Positions 6,150-13,761 of a stretch of 14,577 bases of DNA are shown here, piece after piece. Origin of the DNA: Spirochaetaceae bacterium (GTDB taxonomy: Bacteria; Spirochaetota; Spirochaetia; Treponematales; Breznakiellaceae). Position 1 is the stretch's first letter; the number at the start of each line of letters is the position of its first letter. The stretch is taken from contig JAITKD010000093.1 in NCBI GenBank assembly GCA_031278575.1, forward strand, positions 1 to 14,577. The letters run 5' to 3'. Both the position numbers and the translations under genes were made by a program. The notes under the pieces are model-generated. The model searched no databases. It was given only the letters and a program-made list of their open reading frames with translations, and had not been told where the DNA came from.

Positions 6150-7670
6150 ATGACTGCGCTTTCAATGAAACACATCTCTAAATCTTTTTTCGGGGTGCCT
6201 GTCCTGAGTGATGTCAGTTTTGAGGTTGCGGAAGGGGAGGTTCATGCCCTGCTCGGCGAAAACGGCGCGGGGAAATCCACCCTGATGAACATCCTTGGGG
6301 GGGTGTATACCAAGGATTCAGGAACCGTGGAGGTGAACGGCGTCAACCTGGGAAACGCCTCGGTAACGGATTCGGAGAAGGCGGGGGTCGCCTTTGTCCA
6401 CCAGGAACTCAACCTCTTTAATGATCTTTTGGTTTTTGAAAATCTTTTTTTGGGTAAAGAAATTCTCTATAAGACCCGGACGTTAAACAAACGGGCCATG
6501 ATCGCCCGATCCCGGGAATTGTTTGACGACCTGGGGGTAACGATCAATCCCAAAGCCCTGGTGGCGGATCTGGAGACCAGCCAAAAACAGCTCCTGGAAA
6601 TCGCCAAGGCATTGGATGCCAACGCCAGGCTTATCATCCTGGATGAGCCTACCACCGCCCTTAATACTTCGGAAATCGATCACCTTTTTTCTATTGTCAG
6701 GCGTTTGCAGAAAAAAAAGATCACCTTCATTTTTATTTCCCATAAGATGCCCGAGGTCTTTACCATCGCGGATCGCTATACGGTGCTGCGGAACGGTTTT
6801 TTTGTTAAAACCGGAAGGATCGGCGATACCACCCCCCAGGAGCTTACGGTTTCCATGGTGGGGCGGGAGGTTCTGGACAAGGAAATATACGCCCATCGCG
6901 ATCTGGGCGAAGTGGCGCTGAAACTGGATAATGTTTCCGGGCCCGGGTTTTACGACATATCCTTCACGGTACGTAAGGGTGAGATAATCGGCCTTACCGG
7001 CCTGGCCGGCTCCGGGGCAAGTAATCTGATTCAAGCCATGTTCGGGGTCATTCCCTTCAGCGGCGGGCGGTTTACCGTATTCGGAAAAGAAGCCCGCCGG
7101 CACAGCATCCACCGGGCCATGAAGGCTGCCCGGATCGGTATGGTGTCCACAAACCGTAAGGAAAATTCGATCCTGCCGTTTATGCAGATATTGGAAAACG
7201 AATATATATCGGAACATACCCTGTCGGGCCGGATTCAGCATATTTTTATAAAGCGGGAAGCGGCAAAATACCATCGGTACAAAGAGATGTTGAATATCAA
7301 AGCCCCTTCTTACCGGGAGCTTATCACCAGTATGTCCGGAGGCAATCAGCAGAAGATCATTTTGGCCCGGATCCTCAATACCAACGCGGATATTTTTTTG
7401 ATGGATAATCCTACTCAGGGCATTGATGTGGGCGCCAAGGGTGAAATTTATAAATTGATTCTGCAATTATCCGAAGGGGGAAAGACCGTCCTGGTGAACA
7501 CCCTGGAAATTCCTGAAATTGAAAAAGTGGCGGATCAGTGTATCGTATTTTATCACGGTAAAATCCATGCCATATTGGACAGAAACCATATTAACGAAAC
7601 CACCGTAATGCTGCATGCTACCGGAGCGGTACCGCCGGCGGGCGTGTCTAATGGAGTAAGAGATGAGTAA
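6150..7670 (+). CDS. Sugar ABC transporter, double ATP-binding subunit (MglA/RbsA type)
   Basis: This 506-residue cytoplasmic subunit powers import. As is typical of CUT2 transporters, one chain holds two nucleotide-binding domains. NBD1 has Walker A GENGAGKST (36-44), signature-like LETSQKQ (141-147), Walker B LIILDEPTTAL with catalytic E166, and the switch FISHKMPEV. NBD2 has a degenerate P-loop without lysine, GLAGSGASN (284-292), which is usual for this family, an intact signature SMSGGNQQK (394-402), and FLMDNPTQGIDVGAK, where N420 replaces the usual Walker B glutamate. NBD2 is therefore probably unable to hydrolyse ATP. GAGG lies a few bases before the ATG. The stop overlaps the permease start by 8 bases. 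MglA versus RbsA cannot be settled from the sequence. Confidence 0.93.
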   Translation: MTALSMKHISKSFFGVPVLSDVSFEVAEGEVHALLGENGAGKSTLMNILGGVYTKDSGTVEVNGVNLGNASVTDSEKAGVAFVHQELNLFNDLLVFENLFLGKEILYKTRTLNKRAMIARSRELFDDLGVTINPKALVADLETSQKQLLEIAKALDANARLIILDEPTTALNTSEIDHLFSIVRRLQKKKITFIFISHKMPEVFTIADRYTVLRNGFFVKTGRIGDTTPQELTVSMVGREVLDKEIYAHRDLGEVALKLDNVSGPGFYDISFTVRKGEIIGLTGLAGSGASNLIQAMFGVIPFSGGRFTVFGKEARRHSIHRAMKAARIGMVSTNRKENSILPFMQILENEYISEHTLSGRIQHIFIKREAAKYHRYKEMLNIKAPSYRELITSMSGGNQQKIILARILNTNADIFLMDNPTQGIDVGAKGEIYKLILQLSEGGKTVLVNTLEIPEIEKVADQCIVFYHGKIHAILDRNHINETTVMLHATGAVPPAGVSNGVRDE

Positions 7671-8670
7671 TACCGACACCGGACCCGTGATTGCCTCTAA
7701 ACGGGGGCATGTGGGAAACCGCATTCTCAGCCTTTGGGAACAATACAATTATGTGGTTATTTTTATCGCTATCCTTATTGCCTATGTAGTCGTAGCCAAA
7801 AATCTTACCTGGGGCGGCGTTATGTTGATGCTCCGGCAGAGCGCGGTCATCGGTATTATGGGGTTCGGTATGGCCCTGGTTATTCTGGTCGGCGATATAG
7901 ACCTTTCCATCGGCTCCGGCCTGGTGCTGATCTCGGGGCTTACGGTAATGGTTTTTAATGCCACGGGCAGTATTTTTATCGCCCTCCTCGCCGCTTTGGG
8001 GCTTGGGGTCGCGGCGGGTTTTTTTAACGGTATTCTGGTGGGACTCGCCAAGATGCCGCCCTTTATCGTAACCCTGGCCACGATGTTGATTTTCCGGTCC
8101 ATGGCCCTGTATATCAGCCATTCAAGGCTCTATGAGCTTGATCCTTCCCAGGCTGCTTTCAGCTTGTTCCATTACCAGTTCGGTAATTCACCGGTCTTGT
8201 CCATCCCCATCGTGGGTATCGTATTCCTGCTGGTGGCTTTTGCCTGTATCTATATGTGTACCTCCACAAAGTACGGAAAAAAAATCTACGCCCTGGGCAG
8301 CAACGCCAAGGCCGCAAAGCTCGCCGGTATAAACACCGAATGGCTCAAGGTTTCCCTTTTCGTCCTTTGCGGCCTTTTGGTCGGCTTCGCCTCCTTTATC
8401 AATGTCGCCATGAACCGGAGCGTCTCCCCCGCGACCACCGGGGTGAGTTTTGAAATGTACGCCATCGCGGGTATCGTCCTGGGGGGGATCAGTATGTCCG
8501 GCGGCAAGGGTAAGGTGGCGGGGATCATCTTTGGCACCCTGTCCTTTACTTTGGTAAGCCGGATAATCGACGCCTTTGAGTTAAGCACGGAGATCAACAA
8601 TACCGTTAAGGGGGTTATCCTCCTTTTGGCCATTGCCCTTCAGATGATCAAAAAACGTTCAAAGGAATAG
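7663..8670 (+). CDS. Sugar ABC transporter, permease (CUT2, MglC/RbsC type)
   Basis: This is a 335-residue inner-membrane protein of the BPD_transp_2 family. After a short cytoplasmic start (MSNTDTG...) it is a series of 8-10 hydrophobic segments, beginning NYVVIFIAILIAYVVVA. Family landmarks are VGDIDLSIGSGLVLISGLT, NGILVGLAKMPPFIVTLATM, the cytoplasmic coupling-loop region KYGKKIYALGSNAKAAKLAG, and the late GIVLGGISMSGGKGKVAG. It forms the transmembrane channel with the preceding ATPase and receives sugar from the binding protein. GGAG about 8 bases before the ATG lies inside the ATPase gene, so translation is coupled. It ends 6 bases before the convergent ispH stop, with no room for a separate terminator. 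Confidence 0.93.
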   Translation: MSNTDTGPVIASKRGHVGNRILSLWEQYNYVVIFIAILIAYVVVAKNLTWGGVMLMLRQSAVIGIMGFGMALVILVGDIDLSIGSGLVLISGLTVMVFNATGSIFIALLAALGLGVAAGFFNGILVGLAKMPPFIVTLATMLIFRSMALYISHSRLYELDPSQAAFSLFHYQFGNSPVLSIPIVGIVFLLVAFACIYMCTSTKYGKKIYALGSNAKAAKLAGINTEWLKVSLFVLCGLLVGFASFINVAMNRSVSPATTGVSFEMYAIAGIVLGGISMSGGKGKVAGIIFGTLSFTLVSRIIDAFELSTEINNTVKGVILLLAIALQMIKKRSKE

Positions 8671-8676
8671 GGTAAA

Positions 8677-9528
8677 TCAAAGGGCCCGGAGGGCTGTTTC
8701 AATGGCGTCAACGGCCGAATCCGGGGTTGAGGCCCCGGCGCTGAGGCCGACTACGGCATAACGTCCGATTTCCCGGGGAATTTCCCCCTCGTTTTCCACA
8801 ATCCATGCGGGTGTACCCCGGGACCGGGCGATGGAGAGGAGCCGCCGGGTGTTGGCGGAAGTTTTGCCCCCGGCTATGATCACCGCCTCTGTCTGGCCGC
8901 AGAGTTCCTTCAGGGCGTTTTGCCGGTCCCGGGTGGCCCCGCAGATAGTGTCAATGATTTTGAGTTTCGGAAACCATTTCCGAATCCCCTCCCCTATGGC
9001 CGCGTATTCATCGGCGGATAGGGTGGTCTGGGCCAAAAGGGCGGCCTTGGCCGCAGGGCTTTGACGGCAGCGTTTTTCCGCCGCCGCTTCCGCTTCCCGG
9101 GGGCAGGCCGCCACCACACAATCCGGCGCGTACCCCGTGATGCCGATTACTTCCCCGTGATCTTTTTCACCGGCTAAAAAAAGGCAATACCCCGCCCCGG
9201 TTAAAGCACGGGCCTTCATTTGGCTTGCCTTGACCCGGGGGCAGGTGGCGTCCCGTATCCGGGCCCCGGCGGCAAGGAGCTTTTTTTCCACCTGGGGGCT
9301 TACCCCATGGGCCCGGATAAGGACCGTTGCCCCGGTAAGATCCCCCTCCGCCTTTTCGAGGATTTCTACCCCCCGGTTCTTCAACGCCTCCAGAACCTGG
9401 GGGTTATGGATCAAAGGGCCCAGGGTATATACCGCCTTGGAAACATCCGCCGCCTCATCCAGGGCTAATTTTACCGCCCGGCGCACCCCCATACAAAAAC
9501 CCAGCACCCGGGCCCGGATCACCTTCAC
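8677..9528 (-). CDS. ispH: 4-hydroxy-3-methylbut-2-enyl diphosphate reductase
   Basis: This is the last enzyme of the MEP (non-mevalonate) pathway. It is a [4Fe-4S] protein that reduces HMBPP to IPP and DMAPP. At 283 residues it is slightly shorter than the E. coli enzyme. The cluster cysteines are C12 (GFCMGV), C96 (DATCPRV) and C196 (TICGAT). Substrate residues match family positions: H41, H74 (RAHGV), H124 and E126 (EKDHGEV), the SANT motif at 224-227 in GGKTSANTRRL, and S267 in AGASTPD. The start is GTG at 9528, 15 bases after the secF stop, with only a weak purine-rich ribosome binding site (AAGAAGA). It is last in the yajC-secD-secF-ispH run. Confidence 0.96.
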   Translation of the reverse strand: MKVIRARVLGFCMGVRRAVKLALDEAADVSKAVYTLGPLIHNPQVLEALKNRGVEILEKAEGDLTGATVLIRAHGVSPQVEKKLLAAGARIRDATCPRVKASQMKARALTGAGYCLFLAGEKDHGEVIGITGYAPDCVVAACPREAEAAAEKRCRQSPAAKAALLAQTTLSADEYAAIGEGIRKWFPKLKIIDTICGATRDRQNALKELCGQTEAVIIAGGKTSANTRRLLSIARSRGTPAWIVENEGEIPREIGRYAVVGLSAGASTPDSAVDAIETALRAL

Positions 9529-9543
9529 CGGGCGGTCTTCTTG

Positions 9544-10788
9544 TTAAGCCTTTGACGGTACGGGCACGGTTCCGGCGGTTGTTTTTTTTGCCCGCCGTTT
9601 AAGGACCGCCCGCTCCCAAAAGCTGGTGAATCCCGAGGCGATAAATATGGTCGAGTAGACCCCGGAAACCATACCCACGAGGAGGGCCAGGGCAAAATCC
9701 CTCATCGAACCGGTGGTAAAAATAAAGAGGGAAAGGACCGCCAGCATGGTGGTTACCGTGGTGATGACGGTCCTGCCCAGGGTTTCCGAGAGGGACCGGT
9801 CCAGAATATTGACAAAACTATCGTCGGGATAAATCCGCCGGGTCTCCCGGATCCGGTCGAAAATAACGATGGTATCGTTGATGGAGTACCCCAGGATGGT
9901 CAAGATAGCGGCGATGGTGGTGGTGTTGAATTCCATCATGTTCCAGGTGATAAAGGTTACCATGATCAGGGCGTCGTGGGCTATGGCAAGGACCGCGCCG
10001 ATGGCAAATTGAGGCTTAAACCGGATCGACGAATAGATGAGGATCAAGAGGAGGGTAAGGCCCATGAGGAGCCCCGCCTGATCGGTCAACTGTTTGGAAA
10101 ACCGGGATCCCACATAATCGGACCGGGTAACCGCCACCCCGCCGGAGCCGAAATTCGTTTCCAGGGCGCTGATTATCTTTTCCGCGGGAACCCCTTCTTT
10201 GTTGTTTACCTCACGGTCCTCCATCCGTATCATAAACCGGCGCTCCCGGCTTTCCCCCAAGACCTGGACGGATACCGTACCCAGGGAAACCAGGGCGATC
10301 CTGACCTCATCAATACCGATGGCGGGGGCGTTGGGGGGAAGATAATGAACCACGTAGGGGATGGAACTGAGCAGGGGATTTCCCTGGGCGCTTTGAATCA
10401 GGGACAGGGAAGGGATGCTGCCCAGGGAAGGCTCTTCCGCCGCCGCAAGGCCCTCCACGTTTTTACCCCGGATTCCCCCGAGGAGGGCGCCGATGGTCCC
10501 GTACTCGGCATAGGGGAATGAATGGGTTGTCCCTTCAACCCCGGAACCGGAGATAACGATATACAACCCGGCTCGATCCATGGAAACCGACGCATTCCCC
10601 AACCCCGTATAGGTCAGACTAAAGGCGGTGGGGGCGAACTGCACTTCCTGAATGAGTCCGGCCTGGAAATCAACGCCCAGGTTAAACCCGCCCAGAATCA
10701 CATAACCGATGATCCCCAGGATTATCAAAACCGCCGATAGTATGGCGGCGGGGAAAAAGGCTTTGGAAAAATGCACGATACGTTTCAT
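9544..10788 (-). CDS. secF: Protein translocase subunit SecF
   Basis: This 414-residue inner-membrane protein works with SecD to pull or release exported proteins using the proton-motive force. TM1 is at ~11-33 (FFPAAILSAVLIILGIIGYV), followed by GVDFQAG (38-44), the SecF form of the GxDFxGG motif. The C-terminal membrane half has ILTILGYSINDTIVIFDRIR and RSLSETLGRTVITTVTTM. It is ~90 residues longer than E. coli SecF; the extra length is mostly in the periplasmic part after TM1. ATG 10788 is chosen because it overlaps the secD stop as ATGA and has GGAGG 8 bases before it. An upstream in-frame TTG at 10803 has no such site. Confidence 0.95.
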   Translation of the reverse strand: MKRIVHFSKAFFPAAILSAVLIILGIIGYVILGGFNLGVDFQAGLIQEVQFAPTAFSLTYTGLGNASVSMDRAGLYIVISGSGVEGTTHSFPYAEYGTIGALLGGIRGKNVEGLAAAEEPSLGSIPSLSLIQSAQGNPLLSSIPYVVHYLPPNAPAIGIDEVRIALVSLGTVSVQVLGESRERRFMIRMEDREVNNKEGVPAEKIISALETNFGSGGVAVTRSDYVGSRFSKQLTDQAGLLMGLTLLLILIYSSIRFKPQFAIGAVLAIAHDALIMVTFITWNMMEFNTTTIAAILTILGYSINDTIVIFDRIRETRRIYPDDSFVNILDRSLSETLGRTVITTVTTMLAVLSLFIFTTGSMRDFALALLVGMVSGVYSTIFIASGFTSFWERAVLKRRAKKTTAGTVPVPSKA

Positions 10789-12509
10789 CCCTTGATCCTC
10801 CAACTGACGCTGACCTTTTTGCTGCCCAGTACGTCCGTACCAAAATCAAATATAAGCCGGGATACAAAAAGGGCGGTAAATACCGAAGAAAACACCCCGA
10901 TGGCAAGGCTCACCGCAAAGCCCTGGATGGGCCCGGACCCAAGCTGAGAGAGGAACAGGGCCGCGATAAAGGTGGTTATATTAGAGTCCATGATGGCCCA
11001 AAAAGCCTTATTGAACCCCGCGTCCACCGCCGCTTTCCGGCTTTTCCCCAGGAGGAGTTCCTCCTTCATCCGTTCAAAAATAATTACGTTGGCGTCCACC
11101 GCCATGCCGATAGTCAAAATAAATCCGGCTATACTCGGCAGGGTCAGGGTAAAATTAAAAGCCGAAAGCACGCTAAACATCAGGTAAATATTGAGGATCT
11201 GGGCAATGACCGCGTTGATCCCGGCGATCCGGTAATAAAACAGCATGAAGATCATCACCGCCACGAGGCCGCCGATGAGGGCGTAAAGCCCCTGACGGAC
11301 CGTATCCTCCCCCATGGAAGCGCCAATAGCCTGCTGGGTTACTACCTCCAATTCTACCGGAAGGGCCGCGGTCCGCAGGGTAAGGGCTATATTATTGGCT
11401 TCTTCCTGGCCGAACCCGGTGAGGCGTACCGCTTCCCGTATGGCGGTGGTGATGGTAGCCTGGGATTTAACCCGGTCATCCAATACGATGGACAGGGGCT
11501 CCCCCACATGGGCCGAGGTAAGCTGATAGAAGATTTCACCCCCCGCGGAATCCAGCATAAAAGTAACTTCCGGTTTACCATCCAGGGAATTCCGCTCGAC
11601 GATGGCGCTCTGGATATGGTTTCCATCCAGGCCCACTTCCTTTTTGATCGCCGTATATCCGGTAAATTCATCAAGGCCGTATTGATCTTTGCCGTAGACC
11701 CCCCGGATAACCACATCGGAGGGTATGATGGTGGGATCCAAGAGGTTCCCTTCGGTATCAAAGGTCGTGGTGGGATGGGAATTGTAATACGCGTTAAAGG
11801 CGGAAGACGCGTCCCTATCCACAAGATGAAAGGCCAAATTCCCCTTGCCCATAATGATGGAATTGATCCGCTCCGGGTCCGCGGCGCCGGGAATTTCCAC
11901 GTAGATCTGGTCCGATCCCTGACGGCGGATAACCGGTTCGGTAAGGCCGAAACGGTCAATCCTGCTGTTAAGGACCTCCAGGGCCTGGTCCATCGCTTCG
12001 GTCCGGTCCGCTTCGGTCAATGTCCGGCCGAGCCGCTCTTCCCGGGTAGTCAAATCGGTCTGCAAAACAATACTCATCCCTCCGGAAAGATCCAATCCAA
12101 GCTGAACGGCGTTTTTCTGGAGGTCCTTGAGATCAAAATATCTTTCCCGGTAATACGTTTCGACCGCATCCAGGGCTTCCTGCTCTCCTGAGAAGGAAGA
12201 CAGCGCCGCCCTGGCGTCCCATTCGGGGGGATCGGCGGTTTTGGTGTCCTTACGGATCTTTTTTGCCTGGGCTTCTAAAAATTTTAAACGTTCCGGTACT
12301 TCTTCCCCGGCCCGGGCCGCTTCAATCAGTTCCCGCAAATCCGCCCGGGCCGTTTGGGAGGCGTATAATTTGATCTGCTCCCGGGAACCCAACGCCAGGG
12401 CCTGATCTTCTTTTTTTTCAAGAAAATACCAACGGATGGTTGGAAATAAAAAAACAAAACACACCACCATCGTTATAAGGATGATGAAGAACCGATACCG
12501 TTTACTCAT
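10785..12509 (-). CDS. secD: Protein translocase subunit SecD
   Basis: This 574-residue inner-membrane partner of SecF has TM1 at ~6-24, a first periplasmic part including QLGLDLSGGMSIVLQTDL (136-153), and LNSRIDRFGLTEPVIRRQG, the conserved SecD periplasmic motif. A five-helix C-terminal block carries GFILTIGMAVDANVIIFERM, the signature of the SecD/RND fold. The start ATG at 12509 follows GGAG by 7 bases; an in-frame GTG 15 bases upstream is less likely. It overlaps secF by 4 bases. It is separated from yajC by 169 bases that hold hairpins, so secD may also have its own transcript or be processed separately. Confidence 0.96.
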   Translation of the reverse strand: MSKRYRFFIILITMVVCFVFLFPTIRWYFLEKKEDQALALGSREQIKLYASQTARADLRELIEAARAGEEVPERLKFLEAQAKKIRKDTKTADPPEWDARAALSSFSGEQEALDAVETYYRERYFDLKDLQKNAVQLGLDLSGGMSIVLQTDLTTREERLGRTLTEADRTEAMDQALEVLNSRIDRFGLTEPVIRRQGSDQIYVEIPGAADPERINSIIMGKGNLAFHLVDRDASSAFNAYYNSHPTTTFDTEGNLLDPTIIPSDVVIRGVYGKDQYGLDEFTGYTAIKKEVGLDGNHIQSAIVERNSLDGKPEVTFMLDSAGGEIFYQLTSAHVGEPLSIVLDDRVKSQATITTAIREAVRLTGFGQEEANNIALTLRTAALPVELEVVTQQAIGASMGEDTVRQGLYALIGGLVAVMIFMLFYYRIAGINAVIAQILNIYLMFSVLSAFNFTLTLPSIAGFILTIGMAVDANVIIFERMKEELLLGKSRKAAVDAGFNKAFWAIMDSNITTFIAALFLSQLGSGPIQGFAVSLAIGVFSSVFTALFVSRLIFDFGTDVLGSKKVSVSWRIKG

Positions 12510-12578
12510 GCCGCTACTCCACACATAACGTTTTTATGAATCCGGGCCTTGCGCCGGTTTTACCGGATTTTACATTGC

Positions 12579-12610
12579 GGTTATATCAAAACTTCCGTTT
12601 TGATATAACC
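12579..12610 (-). repeat. Perfect 14-bp hairpin between yajC and secD
   Basis: GGTTATATCAAAAC (12579-12592) and GTTTTGATATAACC (12597-12610) are exact complements around a 4-base loop. Read on the transcribed minus strand the loop is GGAA, a GNRA-type tetraloop, closed by a C-G pair. No T-run follows, so it is not an ordinary terminator. It may be an mRNA stability or processing element. Its core (AAAACTTCCGTTTT) resembles hairpin 1 at 5925-5951. Confidence 0.85.
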
Positions 12611-12623
12611 ACCGTAGATTAAG

Positions 12624-12663
12624 AGAAAAAGCGGGCCGGCCCGGGTTTGAGCCTAACCGCTTT
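12624..12663 (-). terminator. Terminator-like structure after yajC
   Basis: On the minus strand, starting 15 bases after the yajC stop, AAAGCGG (complement of 12657-12663) can pair with CCGCTTT (complement of 12628-12634). An inner GGC/GCC pairing is possible, and the sequence then runs into TTTTTCTCTT. This is a plausible leaky intrinsic terminator. It would reduce, but need not prevent, read-through into secD. Confidence 0.45.
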
Positions 12664-12678
12664 CTTCAAGACACGTTT

Positions 12679-13104
12679 TTAAACCGGCTCGGTTGTTTCC
12701 GGGGTTTCCCCTGAGCCGTCTTCCGTTTTGGATCCGTTCCCGGAGGATTCCGCTTTTTTATCTTCGATTTTTTCTTTCTCGGCCTTACCGGCGGTTACGA
12801 CCGAGGAAACAGCGCTGCGGCTGAATTCAATCTTGGTGTTTTCATCCACCTTAACCACCACCGAAGCCTCCTTCACGCTCTGGATTACCCCGTGAATACC
12901 GCCGATGGTAACGATTTTATCTCCCTTTTTGATGGCTGACAGCATACGCTGCGTTTCTTTTTGTTTTTTATTCTGCGGCCGGATGATGAGAAAGTAAAAA
13001 ATCGCGATGATCAGGGCAAAGGGTATCAGGGTAGTAAAAATATCACCGCCGCTCCCGGTTCCTCCCGGAGCCCCCATCAAAAGAGAAAAAACAAAGGTAT
13101 TCAT
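12679..13104 (-). CDS. yajC: Sec translocon accessory protein YajC
   Basis: This 141-residue single-pass inner-membrane protein associates with SecDF. One hydrophobic segment at ~22-41 is followed by the family signature FYFLIIRPQNKKQKE (36-50) and the small cytoplasmic domain with LSAIKKGDKIVTIGGIHGVI. The C-terminal ~35 residues are Lys/Glu/Ser-rich and longer than in E. coli YajC (110 residues). AAGGAAG about 8 bases before the ATG is the ribosome binding site. It is first in the yajC-secD-secF-ispH run, the usual partner order. Confidence 0.94.
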   Translation of the reverse strand: MNTFVFSLLMGAPGGTGSGGDIFTTLIPFALIIAIFYFLIIRPQNKKQKETQRMLSAIKKGDKIVTIGGIHGVIQSVKEASVVVKVDENTKIEFSRSAVSSVVTAGKAEKEKIEDKKAESSGNGSKTEDGSGETPETTEPV

Positions 13105-13228
13105 ACAATAACTTCCTTAAAAAACTGGATTGTTAAATACGGTATCATGGGGAGAAGATAATATCAAGGGGCATTAAGCGCCGTCCGGCGGCCCGGTCAG
13201 TTACCGGTCGGGGGTAGAATCGCCGCCA
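13105..13228 (-). promoter_or_regulatory. Gap upstream of yajC, possible promoter
   Basis: No gene fits here. On the minus strand TTAATG, a 9-base gap and TATTAT, and separately TTGATA, are seen within 60 bases of the yajC start, but none forms a well-spaced promoter pair. A small inverted repeat CCGGT/ACCGG lies at 13193-13207. The gap is short enough that yajC may be transcribed from the upstream genes. Confidence 0.25.
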
Positions 13229-13519
13229 TTACAAAATGACCGCCCGTTTTACCTCCACCGGGAAAACGCCAAAAAGACGATCCAGGGAAGAGGAGGCGGT
13301 ATACGCGGTTCCGGCGGCTTTGTTGTATAACTCCGCCACAATGTCTATTTCTTCGGGGTTTTGGGAAAAAACCGCCGATGAATAAGCCGCCCGGAAAAGC
13401 CCTTTTTCGGCTAATTCCCGGGTTGAAAAGGCGCCGTACCGTTTTTTTGCCTGACCGTCGACGATTGCCGCGGGTCCGTCATAGCCAATGGTAAAAATAA
13501 AATCCGTTCTGGATAACAT
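13229..13519 (-). CDS. Small conserved-looking protein of unknown function
   Basis: The 96-residue frame has normal codon texture and sits tightly in the operon, 17 bases after the rubredoxin stop, with AGGG-type purines before its ATG. It begins MLSRTDFIFTIGYDGPAAIV and continues DGQAKKRYGAFSTRELAEKG, then a mainly helical FRAAYSSAVFSQNPEEIDIV. There is no signal peptide, membrane segment, cysteine pair or recognisable catalytic motif, so it is probably a small cytoplasmic protein. I believe similar proteins occur in other treponemes but cannot confirm it here. No function is assigned. Confidence 0.7.
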   Translation of the reverse strand: MLSRTDFIFTIGYDGPAAIVDGQAKKRYGAFSTRELAEKGLFRAAYSSAVFSQNPEEIDIVAELYNKAAGTAYTASSSLDRLFGVFPVEVKRAVIL

Positions 13520-13536
13520 ACCCTGCCCTTTCCCGG

Positions 13537-13698
13537 TTAATCGGTGGGAGAAAAATTATCCGTTCCTACCCCGCAGAGGGGGCAGACCCAATCCGGGGGC
13601 AGTTCCTCAAAGGGGATGCCCGGTTTAATCTCCCCCGCGGTATCTCCCTGGGCGGGATCATAAATATACCCACATACATCACAAATATATTTTTGCAT
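13537..13698 (-). CDS. Rubredoxin
   Basis: This 53-residue cytoplasmic one-iron electron carrier has exactly the classic rubredoxin size. Fe(Cys)4 ligands are C6 and C9 ([16 protein letters not shown]) and C39 and C42 ([10 protein letters not shown]), with the conserved [14 protein letters not shown] block between. In anaerobes such proteins feed electrons to oxygen- or superoxide-reducing enzymes, but no partner enzyme is in the window. ATG 13698 is chosen because AAAGGA lies about 7 bases before it and it gives the standard N-terminus. An ATG two codons earlier is too close to that site, and a further upstream frame extension is unlike the family. Confidence 0.95.
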   Translation of the reverse strand: MQKYICDVCGYIYDPAQGDTAGEIKPGIPFEELPPDWVCPLCGVGTDNFSPTD

Positions 13699-13761
13699 GA
13701 TCATTCCTTTGGTTACAAGTATATAGTCTTTATCCGTCAAACGCCAGTGTTTTTTTATTTT

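Noticed and set aside
6483..7466. Long reverse open frame (327 codons) inside the ATPase gene
   Set aside because: It is the complement of a clearly coding ATPase with all its motifs in the forward frame; this is a shadow frame.
12579..12610. The yajC-secD hairpin as an intrinsic terminator
   Set aside because: Neither strand has a T-run after the stem; the terminator-like structure nearby (12624-12663) is a better candidate.
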